From: Candidatus Kaiserbacteria bacterium
Lineage (GTDB): Bacteria > Patescibacteriota > Minisyncoccia > Phycocordibacterales > UBA2100
DNA: 5,500 bases
NCBI GenBank assembly: GCA_024654165.1
Contig: JANLIP010000071.1
Coordinates: forward strand, 1-5,500
Direction: 5' to 3'
A program made the position numbers and the translations under genes. This document shows, piece by piece, positions 1 through 4,214 of this stretch; positions within the stretch are counted from its first letter, which is position 1; each line of letters starts with the position of its first letter. The notes below the pieces were generated by a model, which had not been told where the DNA came from, ran no database searches, and saw only the letters and a program-made list of their open reading frames with translations.

Positions 1-929
1 CGCGTGGATGAGCCGACGGCTTCCAGCATTACAGGAAACGATGCTCCGGCATACAATCCCGGCAAGGCATTAACTTCCAACAGATACGGGCCGCGGCGCG
101 TATTTATGATGTCGGCGCGCGAAAAATGCGAGAGGCCTAGCGCGCGGTGCGCCGAGCGCGCCAAATCCTCAATCGCCCTCTTTTCTTCTTGCGTGAAATT
201 GCTGGGGCACACGTGCTCGGCTGAAGCCTCTTCGTGATGAGATGAGTCTAGAAATCGAGCGCCATCCGGAATCCGAACGTGCGCGGGAGGCAATGCATAT
301 AATTCTTGCCCGCGAAAATCTTCTATGGTGCCCGCACTCACTTCATCTCCGCGAATATATTCCTCCACAATAACGGCTCCGAATTCATCCAAAACGTCGC
401 CTATTGCATCGGGCAACTCAAGTAAATTCAAAACGAATATAACTCCGTGTGACGCGCCTTCGCTCGCCGGCTTTGCAATATACGGCGGGCCAAATTGCGA
501 AAAAACCGCCTGCGCCATTTCGCCCGTGGTCAGCTCGTTCTCCAGATTGAACGAGACGGCGCGCGGCATCCGCAGACCCGCTTCCTGCAAAATCTCCCGT
601 GCGCGGATTTTATTAAGCGAGAGTTGGGAGCCCCCTGCGCGCGAGCCTGTGTATGCGACGCCCGATCTATCAAGCAAGCGCTGGACTGTTCCGTCCTCGC
701 CCACTCCTCCATGCAAACCGTTGATTACGATGTCTATTTGCGCGAGTGCGCGCGGAGCTTCCATGGGAATCCCGCGCGAGTGCCACACGCCCGATTTATC
801 CACGAGGATATCCCGCGTATCGTATTTATTTTCCGGAAGAGCAGAAAGAATATTTGCACCCGTTTTCAGCGAAAGATTATATTCCTTGGATGTCCCCCCG
901 CGTAAAACGCCGACGATAATGCGCGACAT
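1..929 (-). CDS. ddl: D-alanine--D-alanine ligase-like ATP-grasp protein, C-terminal end cut by window edge
   Basis: The family joins two D-alanines with ATP in the cytoplasm to supply the peptidoglycan stem peptide. The first 309 residues are visible and the frame is open to the left edge. Family landmarks in order: N-terminal GGTSKE (11-16, with the Glu matching E. coli DdlB E15), LHGGVGEDGT (72-81), YTGS (93-96), LNKIRAREIL (Lys107), the ATP-grasp Lys153 in IAKP, VEEYIRGDEV (188-197), CP (241-242), then R271, D273 and E285/N287 in EVNALPG. The start at 929 gives the normal family N-terminus. No Shine-Dalgarno site precedes it; an extended -10 box lies exactly 6 nt upstream. The gene lies 31 bp downstream of uvrC on the same strand. 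Three active-site positions differ from DdlB by hand alignment: Ala159 for S150, Glu or His in the loop for Y216, and Ala296 for S281. The ligase fold is secure; D-Ala as the substrate is likely but not certain. Confidence 0.88.
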   Translation of the reverse strand, partial: MSRIIVGVLRGGTSKEYNLSLKTGANILSALPENKYDTRDILVDKSGVWHSRGIPMEAPRALAQIDIVINGLHGGVGEDGTVQRLLDRSGVAYTGSRAGGSQLSLNKIRAREILQEAGLRMPRAVSFNLENELTTGEMAQAVFSQFGPPYIAKPASEGASHGVIFVLNLLELPDAIGDVLDEFGAVIVEEYIRGDEVSAGTIEDFRGQELYALPPAHVRIPDGARFLDSSHHEEASAEHVCPSNFTQEEKRAIEDLARSAHRALGLSHFSRADIINTRRGPYLLEVNALPGLYAGASFPVMLEAVGSST

Positions 930-935
930 TGTGGA

Positions 936-944
936 ATTATATCA
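936..944 (-). promoter_or_regulatory. Extended -10 promoter box for ddl, leaderless spacing
   Basis: On the minus strand the sequence reads TGATATAAT, a perfect TGN plus TATAAT extended -10. Six bases (TCCACA) separate it from the ddl ATG, which would put transcription start on or next to the A of the start codon. No good -35 box is seen, which is acceptable for an extended -10. The box lies just past the repeat that ends uvrC. Confidence 0.55.
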
Positions 945-948
945 CGTG

Positions 949-974
949 CCCTTCGTAGCTTTAGCGAAGTAGGG
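949..974. repeat. 26-bp interspersed palindromic repeat, copy 1, at the 3' end of uvrC
   Basis: This 26-bp block starts CCCTTCGTAGC and ends GCGAAGTAGGG. It has partial dyad symmetry: CTTC/GAAG outer arms, GCT/AGC inner arms, and CCC/GGG at the ends. The reverse complement of positions 3278-3303 inside carA matches it at 23 of 26 bases. The uvrC stop codon (961-963) lies inside the block, so the last four UvrC residues (TLLR) and the stop are repeat-encoded. Confidence 0.75.
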
Positions 975-2289
975 TCTGTCTATGCCGCCTCTTTCTGTGA
1001 TAACTGATCGCAAACCGGTGCGCCTCTTGGTTGGCGAGCAAGATATCTTTCTCATATGCTGAAATGGCTTTTGCATCGCCTATCAATCGCTCCGGCTTGT
1101 GAAATTCGTTTTTAACTACCGCCACTACAGGAATTGCGATACCGGCATCTTTGAGCATGTTTGTCGCCGCCCGCAATTGCGCCGTGCTTCCGTCCACCAC
1201 AAACACGCGCGGGAGAGGCCACTCACTGTGCGCGAGCCTGCGCGAGAGCACCTCTTTGAGCGCACCCACGTCGTCATTTCCCGCTGTTTTGATTTTGAAT
1301 TTCCTGTACGACTCTTTCTCCGGCTCGCCGTTATTTACAACCGTCATCACCGCCACTGTCTCCGCCCCTCCCGTATGCGCCACATCGTATGCCTCAATCC
1401 GCAATGAACGACTTCGCCCGCCTGCGCCGAGGCTTCGGCGGGCAGGTAAGTCGTTCATATTGTCGGATTTGATGAGCGATACATCGTGAATATGCTCCAG
1501 TGCAGAAATCTGCCGGCGAAGCTCCTGCGCCTTTTCGTAGTGCTCCGCTTTTGATTCAGCACGCATTTCTTTCTCCAGCGTCCGCTTCAGTGTTTTTATT
1601 TTTCCCGAGAATAGCGTTTTGATGTGGCGAATTGTGCGTGCGTATTCACTTTTACTCATTTCTCCACTGCACACCCCCGGACACAATCCAATCTGCCGGT
1701 TGAAGCATGGGCTACATCCGCTTTTACTTTTGAGGCCCTTTTCCTTATATGCTAATTCGCGCGAATAAGCATATAAGGAATCTTTGGAAATGACGCATGG
1801 GATGCACTTATCTCTAAACGGGAATATTTTGCGGACAATTTTCAGCGCTTCCTTCAATTGGAGCCCGTGCGGGAATGGGCCGAAAATAGCCTGTGGCTTG
1901 TAGCTAGTAGCCGGTAGCTTAAACAACTCACGACCGCGGACAATAAGCACGCGCGGGAAATCTTCTTTTGTTATGACGAGGTAGTTGTAGCTTTTGTCGT
2001 CTTTTTCGTCGGTGTTGTACTTTGGCTGATGCTGTTTGATTAAATTTGCTTCAAGAATCAGTGCTTCAAGAACTGAATCCGTTTTTTTCCACGAGATAGA
2101 CTTTGCTTCCTCAATCATCGCCACAATGACGCTACTGCGCGCATCTCCAAGGCCGGTGGAGAAATAGCTCCGCACGCGGTCGCGAAGCGATGTAGCCTTT
2201 CCTATGTACAGGATTCGTTTACCGGATTTAAAGAAATAAACGCCAGGGCTATCCGGTAGCTTGAATTTACTCAATTCTTTGCGGGTCAT
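961..2289 (-). CDS. uvrC: UvrABC system protein C, short form without C-terminal HhH domain
   Basis: UvrC is the dual-incision nuclease of nucleotide excision repair, recruited by UvrB at damaged DNA. Domains seen: an N-terminal GIY-YIG nuclease (GVY 16-18, YIG 28-30, R38, E80, N92); a cysteine cluster (C162, C195, C203, C207, matching the four conserved UvrC Cys, plus C165 and C192); a UVR coiled-coil motif (about 244-267) that contacts UvrB; and an RNase H-like nuclease with its DDH set D302 (AYD), D366 (VVDG) and H424 (EAHRF). The product is 442 residues against about 600 in E. coli. The segment between the UVR motif and the RNase H domain is much reduced, and the protein ends just after HRKRR with no tandem HhH. 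Both catalytic centres look intact, so it is probably active. Three in-frame repeat insertions lie at residues 124-133, 170-183 and 276-296, and the stop codon lies in a fourth repeat. The ATG at 2289 has no Shine-Dalgarno site. Confidence 0.93.
   Translation of the reverse strand: MTRKELSKFKLPDSPGVYFFKSGKRILYIGKATSLRDRVRSYFSTGLGDARSSVIVAMIEEAKSISWKKTDSVLEALILEANLIKQHQPKYNTDEKDDKSYNYLVITKEDFPRVLIVRGRELFKLPATSYKPQAIFGPFPHGLQLKEALKIVRKIFPFRDKCIPCVISKDSLYAYSRELAYKEKGLKSKSGCSPCFNRQIGLCPGVCSGEMSKSEYARTIRHIKTLFSGKIKTLKRTLEKEMRAESKAEHYEKAQELRRQISALEHIHDVSLIKSDNMNDLPARRSLGAGGRSRSLRIEAYDVAHTGGAETVAVMTVVNNGEPEKESYRKFKIKTAGNDDVGALKEVLSRRLAHSEWPLPRVFVVDGSTAQLRAATNMLKDAGIAIPVVAVVKNEFHKPERLIGDAKAISAYEKDILLANQEAHRFAISYHRKRRHRQTLLR
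1403..1463. repeat. In-frame palindromic insertion in uvrC (GC-rich core, 11-bp outer arms)
   Basis: The outer arms ATGAACGACTT (1404-1414) and AAGTCGTTCAT (1448-1458) are perfect inverted repeats. Inside them GCCCGCC (1416-1422) pairs with GGCGGGC (1437-1443), and CGCCGA/TCGGCG (1425-1430/1435-1440) is an alternative inner stem. The block encodes UvrC residues about 276-296 (including LPARRSLGAGG), a Gly/Arg-rich stretch between the UVR motif and the RNase H domain that does not look like normal UvrC sequence. Confidence 0.75.
1741..1780. repeat. In-frame 40-bp near-perfect palindrome in uvrC
   Basis: TTCCTTATATGCT (1741-1753) and AGCATATAAGGAA (1768-1780) are 13-bp perfect arms. Between them, after one A/A mismatch on each side, lies the perfect 12-bp palindrome ATTCGCGCGAAT (1755-1766). 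It encodes UvrC residues 170-183 (SLYAYSRELAYK), between the first and second conserved cysteines. Those cysteines are 33 residues apart here against 12 in E. coli UvrC, so the element and its flanks account for the extra length. Confidence 0.85.
1891..1918. repeat. Four tandem 7-bp repeats in uvrC
   Basis: On the plus strand four consecutive heptamers read CTGTGGC, TTGTAGC, TAGTAGC, CGGTAGC (consensus NNGTAGC); the minus strand reads GCTACNN units. They encode UvrC residues 124-133 (within LPATSYKPQA), just before the conserved FGPFP motif. The heptamers cycle through all three frames, so protein-level selection alone does not explain them. Confidence 0.65.
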
Positions 2290-2295
2290 GCTGTG

Positions 2296-2301
2296 AGTAT
2301 A
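2296..2301 (-). promoter_or_regulatory. Candidate -10 box for uvrC, leaderless spacing
   Basis: The minus strand reads TATACT (5 of 6 match to TATAAT), followed by six bases (CACAGC) and then the uvrC ATG. This is the same spacing as at ddl and predicts an mRNA starting at or within a base or two of the start codon. No convincing -35 box is visible at 16-18 bp. Confidence 0.45.
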
Positions 2302-2325
2302 CGAAAAATGCCCACGTGTGCGCGA

Positions 2326-2354
2326 TTGACATATCTCCCTGTGTGTGTATTAAT
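2326..2354 (+). promoter_or_regulatory. Sigma70-type promoter for the 2405-2806 gene
   Basis: A perfect -35 TTGACA (2326-2331) is followed after 17 bp by ATTAAT (2349-2354), preceded by TGT (2346-2348) as an extended -10. With 16 bp spacing TATTAA (2348-2353) is an alternative. Predicted transcription starts near 2361, giving a leader of about 45 nt before the ATG at 2405. It is divergent from the uvrC -10 box at 2296-2301. Confidence 0.65.
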
Positions 2355-2392
2355 GCTTTTTCTGCTCTTTGAATCTTGAGGGGCTTATAACC

Positions 2393-2398
2393 AGGAGA
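2393..2398 (+). promoter_or_regulatory. Shine-Dalgarno site that fixes the start at 2405
   Basis: AGGAGA lies 6 nt upstream of ATG 2405, an ideal spacing. This favours ATG 2405 over the in-frame TTG at 2369, which has no such site. It is the only clear Shine-Dalgarno sequence in front of any gene in the window. Confidence 0.75.
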
Positions 2399-2404
2399 CG
2401 GAAG

Positions 2405-2806
2405 ATGAGTACAGATCTAAAACCGGCCCACGATGTGTTGTTGGAGATGGCCAATGACACCTGTAATGACCTGAAAGCGGTTAAGAAGAAAATGGACAGC
2501 GGCGAAAGTTTATTCGTCGACGCACAGGAACTTTATTATATGTTTGCCGGAAGGACTGCCCTGCTCGTTGGCCTTATGGGTGCACTGGAAAAGATGATCA
2601 TACCGGTGGTCGCCCTCGATGCAGTGGTCAAGGCATTGAACAAGCTCGGCTATGTGCATGCGGCCATCTTCCTCGCAGCCAGGACGCTGGATGAGCGGCG
2701 GCGGCAAGTCGCCGTGTCTGCGCCGACAATCAACACGGCGCACAGCTCGCGCGCTTTCGAGGCAAGCCCTCCGTGGAACCCTGATGCCAGGGCACCCATG
2801 CAATGA
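2405..2806 (+). CDS. Unrecognised 133-residue protein
   Basis: I do not recognise this protein. The start at ATG 2405 is chosen for its Shine-Dalgarno site. The N-terminal half is charged and likely helical (DVLLEMAND, DLKAVKKKMDSG at 22-33). A middle region, about 46-95, is Leu/Ala/Val-rich and probably helical (TALLVGLMGAL, IIPVVALDAVVKAL, YVHAAIFLAARTL); Glu62-Lys63 break it, so a membrane span is doubtful. The tail after DERRR (96-100) is Ser/Pro-rich and likely disordered. There is no signal peptide and no metal-binding pattern. It stands alone: a consensus promoter in front, a strong terminator just after the stop, a divergent uvrC upstream and the carAB leader downstream. It has none of the in-frame repeats seen in uvrC and carA. 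Signals on both sides make a real expressed gene likely; its function is unknown. Confidence 0.78.
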   Translation: MSTDLKPAHDVLLEMANDTCNDLKAVKKKMDSGESLFVDAQELYYMFAGRTALLVGLMGALEKMIIPVVALDAVVKALNKLGYVHAAIFLAARTLDERRRQVAVSAPTINTAHSSRAFEASPPWNPDARAPMQ

Positions 2807-2815
2807 TCGGCATTG

Positions 2816-2867
2816 CGCCGCGCCAAAGAGACATCGCTTCGTCTCCCAGGCGCGGCGATTCTCTTTT
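2816..2867 (+). terminator. Strong intrinsic terminator of the 2405-2806 gene
   Basis: A perfect 9-bp GC stem CGCCGCGCC (2816-2824) / GGCGCGGCG (2849-2857) encloses a second stem GAGAC/GTCTC (2828-2832/2841-2845). It is followed by ATTCTCTTTT (2858-2867). It begins 9 nt after the TGA stop. The U tract is interrupted by C but the stem is very stable. Confidence 0.8.
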
Positions 2868-2890
2868 AAATATCCACAGCTAATCGGGAT

Positions 2891-2918
2891 TTGCCCTATT
2901 CCGAAGCAGGTGTATAAT
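2891..2918 (+). promoter_or_regulatory. Promoter of the carAB leader
   Basis: A perfect -10 TATAAT (2913-2918) lies 16 bp after TTGCCC (2891-2896; 4 of 6 match to TTGACA). Predicted start is near 2925, about 170 nt upstream of carA. The motif AATCGGGATTT (2882-2892), which runs into the -35, recurs at 3037-3047 in the palindrome next to carA, so it may be an operator half-site. Confidence 0.6.
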
Positions 2919-2927
2919 CTACTTTTA

Positions 2928-3098
2928 ATGAACCTCCAAGAGTGCACAAAGAAGAACACCCACCCGGGTGTATTTTTCTACTCTCCTTTTTTGCCCGCGA
3001 TAAGCGGGCTTTTCTCTAAATGGTCGTGTACCCGCAAATCGGGATTTCGTAAGTCCCGATATCGGGACTTACGAAATCCCGATATCTCACAATTATGA
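2928..3098 (+). CDS. Possible 56-codon leader peptide of carAB
   Basis: The frame opens with an ATG about 3 nt after the predicted transcription start and runs through both hairpins and the 46-bp palindrome. It stops at TGA 3096-3098, which overlaps the carA ATG (3095-3097) as ATGA. It has no Shine-Dalgarno site. The pyrimidine-rich tract encodes VFFYSPFLP (residues 15-23), and the end is Arg/Lys-rich because of the palindrome. The ORF is probably not a functional protein. Its possible role is regulatory: a translating ribosome at the U-rich tract would cover the terminator stem, as in the pyrBI leader, and the ATGA overlap could couple carA translation. The frame is also open for a long way upstream of 2928, so it could be chance; treat it as a hypothesis. 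Confidence 0.35.
   Translation: MNLQECTKKNTHPGVFFYSPFLPAISGLFSKWSCTRKSGFRKSRYRDLRNPDISQL
2956..2977 (+). terminator. First leader hairpin with U tail (terminator or pause hairpin)
   Basis: ACACCC (2956-2961) pairs perfectly with GGGTGT (2966-2971) around the loop ACCC, followed directly by ATTTTT. The 6-bp stem is short for a terminator but would serve as a pause hairpin ahead of the pyrimidine-rich tract 2972-2992. Confidence 0.55.
2993..3016 (+). terminator. Intrinsic terminator/attenuator upstream of carA
   Basis: GCCCGC (2993-2998) pairs perfectly with GCGGGC (3004-3009) around GATAA, followed by TTTTCTC. Six Ts (2987-2992) also precede the stem. It lies about 70 nt after the predicted start at 2925 and 79 bp before carA, so any transcript from the 2913 promoter must read through it to reach carAB. 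Confidence 0.7.
3038..3083. repeat. 46-bp perfect palindrome directly upstream of carA
   Basis: The two 23-bp arms (3038-3060 and 3061-3083) are exact reverse complements with no spacer. Each arm is itself an inverted repeat: ATCGGGA and TCCCGAT flank a 9-nt spacer (TTTCGTAAG in the left arm, CTTACGAAA in the right). RNA could therefore fold as one long hairpin or as two tandem hairpins. The block ends 11 nt before the carA ATG. No T-run follows it, so it is not a classical terminator. It could be an operator, a translational control hairpin, or a copy of a dispersed palindromic repeat. Confidence 0.9.
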
Positions 3099-4213
3099 AA
3101 TTAACTCTCAAAGACGGCACGGTGTTTGAGGGCAAAAGCTTTGGCGCGAATGTGCCTGCTTCCGGCGAAGTCGTTTTCAACACGGGCATGGTGGGCTATG
3201 TGGAAACTCTCTCCGACCCCTCATACGCGGGGCAAATCCTCGTATTGAGTTATCCGCTTGTCGGCAACTACGGCGTGCCCTCCTACGCTAAAGCTACGGA
3301 GGGTAAACCTGTACATCCTCCGTTTGAGTCCACTAAAATCCAAATAGCGGGGCTTGTCGTCGCAGAGTATTCAGAAAATTACTCTCACGCGGATGCGCGC
3401 GAATCTCTATCAGAGTGGCTAAAACGCTCAAAGGTTCCGGCAATCACCGTCGTTGATACGCGCGCTCTTACGCAAAAACTACGCGAGCACGGCGTGATGT
3501 TGGGCGTCCTAGACGCCAATCCTATCAATACCGCGAGGCTACACCTCGCGGTATCTAGAAAGGAGAGATTCACTGACCCCAACGAAGAAAATCTCGTCGC
3601 GCGCGTCAGTATCAAAAAGCCGGAAACCTACGGCCCCTCGACTTCGCTCGGGACAAGCAATGTCAAAACAATAATTCTCGTGGACTGTGGGATGAAAGAA
3701 AATATTTTGCGCTCGCTCGTGCGGCCCGAAACAAAAGTCGTGCGCGTTCCGTGGGATTACGACTTCACGAACGACAAGTATGACGGCATCGTAATTTCAA
3801 ACGGCCCCGGCGACCCGCAAATGTGCGAGGAGACAATCGCAAATCTGAAACGAGCAATGCTCCACGACAAGCCGATGTTGGGCATATGCCTTGGGAATCA
3901 ACTTCTCTCACTGGCAGCCGGCGGGAGCACATACAAATTGAAATACGGTCATCGTTCCCAAAATCAACCGTGCATAGATTCTGAAACACGCCGTTGCTAC
4001 ATCACATCACAAAATCACGGGTACGCCGTTGATCCGAAATCACTTCCCTCCGATTGGAAGGTTTGGTTTACCAACGCAAATGACGGAAGCGTTGAGGGTA
4101 TAAGGCACAGAGTTAAACCGTGGCGAGCAGTGCAATTTCATCCTGAAGCCAGCCCCGGACCCACAGACACGGCTTGGATTTTTGATGACTTCCTGAAATC
4201 GCTCGCAAAATAA
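3095..4213 (+). CDS. carA: Carbamoyl-phosphate synthase small (glutaminase) subunit
   Basis: CarA hydrolyses glutamine and passes ammonia through a tunnel to CarB, the first step of pyrimidine synthesis (and arginine synthesis where present). The N-terminal domain shows DGTVFEG (7-13), [10 protein letters not shown] (23-32) and DPSYAGQ (41-47). The class I glutamine amidotransferase domain (about 191-372) shows SNGPGDP (235-241), the nucleophile Cys265 in [15 protein letters not shown] (285-292), SQNHGYAVD (305-313) and His349/Glu351 in QFHPE. At 372 residues it is normal length, and the triad is complete. The start matches the usual CarA N-terminus but has no Shine-Dalgarno site; a 46-bp palindrome and an overlapping leader ORF precede it. 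In-frame repeat insertions lie at 62-70 (SYAKATEG), about 145-154 and 180-189 (PSTSLGTSN), all in the N-terminal domain or linker and away from the active site. The sequence type resembles Bacteroidetes and eukaryotic enzymes. carB follows after one base. Confidence 0.97.
   Translation: MKLTLKDGTVFEGKSFGANVPASGEVVFNTGMVGYVETLSDPSYAGQILVLSYPLVGNYGVPSYAKATEGKPVHPPFESTKIQIAGLVVAEYSENYSHADARESLSEWLKRSKVPAITVVDTRALTQKLREHGVMLGVLDANPINTARLHLAVSRKERFTDPNEENLVARVSIKKPETYGPSTSLGTSNVKTIILVDCGMKENILRSLVRPETKVVRVPWDYDFTNDKYDGIVISNGPGDPQMCEETIANLKRAMLHDKPMLGICLGNQLLSLAAGGSTYKLKYGHRSQNQPCIDSETRRCYITSQNHGYAVDPKSLPSDWKVWFTNANDGSVEGIRHRVKPWRAVQFHPEASPGPTDTAWIFDDFLKSLAK
3278..3303. repeat. 26-bp interspersed palindromic repeat, copy 2, in-frame in carA
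   Basis: This is the reverse complement of the block at 949-974 with 3 mismatches in 26. Its ends CCCTCC/GGAGGG form a perfect 6-bp stem. It encodes PSYAKATEG (CarA 62-70), inserted right after the conserved GNYGVP, where related CarA sequences continue almost directly to the FES(T/D)KI segment. Confidence 0.8.
3528..3554. repeat. In-frame hairpin in carA with 11-bp perfect arms
   Basis: ATACCGCGAGG (3528-3538) and CCTCGCGGTAT (3544-3554) are exact inverted repeats with the loop CTACA. The block encodes CarA residues about 145-154 ([10 protein letters not shown]), a length-variable region ahead of the conserved DPN(x)xNLV motif. It is not followed by a T-run, so it does not look like a terminator. 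Confidence 0.7.
3632..3661. repeat. Probable repeat-derived linker segment in carA
   Basis: This stretch encodes [10 protein letters not shown] (CarA 180-189) between the N-terminal and amidotransferase domains, where relatives have a shorter linker. It contains TCGACTTCGCTCGGG with weak dyad symmetry (CGA/TCG). I recall similar in-gene sequences in Patescibacteria, but there is no second copy in this window, so the call is tentative. Confidence 0.35.
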
Positions 4214-4214
4214 T

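Noticed and set aside
137..162. GCGCGC-rich partial palindrome in ddl
   Set aside because: It encodes normal Ddl sequence (LARSAHRALG) and GCGC-type runs are common throughout this window.
325..972. 215-codon plus-strand ORF
   Set aside because: It lies antisense to ddl, whose frame carries a full set of ATP-grasp motifs; the plus-strand product has no recognisable domain.
943..2318. CACGTG next to both the ddl (943-948) and uvrC (2313-2318) -10 boxes
   Set aside because: The distance to the -10 differs (1 bp against 11 bp) and another CACGTG lies within ddl near 211, so chance is the simpler explanation.
2339..2348. TGTGTGTGT dinucleotide run
   Set aside because: It is too short to call a microsatellite and falls in the promoter spacer.
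2369..2404. TTG start giving 12 more residues to the 133-residue protein
   Set aside because: It has no Shine-Dalgarno site and lies only a few bases after the predicted transcription start; ATG 2405 has an ideal AGGAGA.
2801..2815. CAATG/CATTG 5-bp inverted repeat over the stop of the 2405-2806 gene
   Set aside because: The arms are short and no partner signal is present; the adjacent 9-bp stem explains termination.
2652..2927. Upstream extension of the leader ORF to an ATG at 2652
   Set aside because: It would start inside another gene and run through that gene's terminator; only the part after the 2913 promoter is plausible.
2510..2959. 149-codon minus-strand ORF
   Set aside because: It is antisense to the 2405-2806 gene and crosses its terminator and the carAB leader promoter; no start signals support it.
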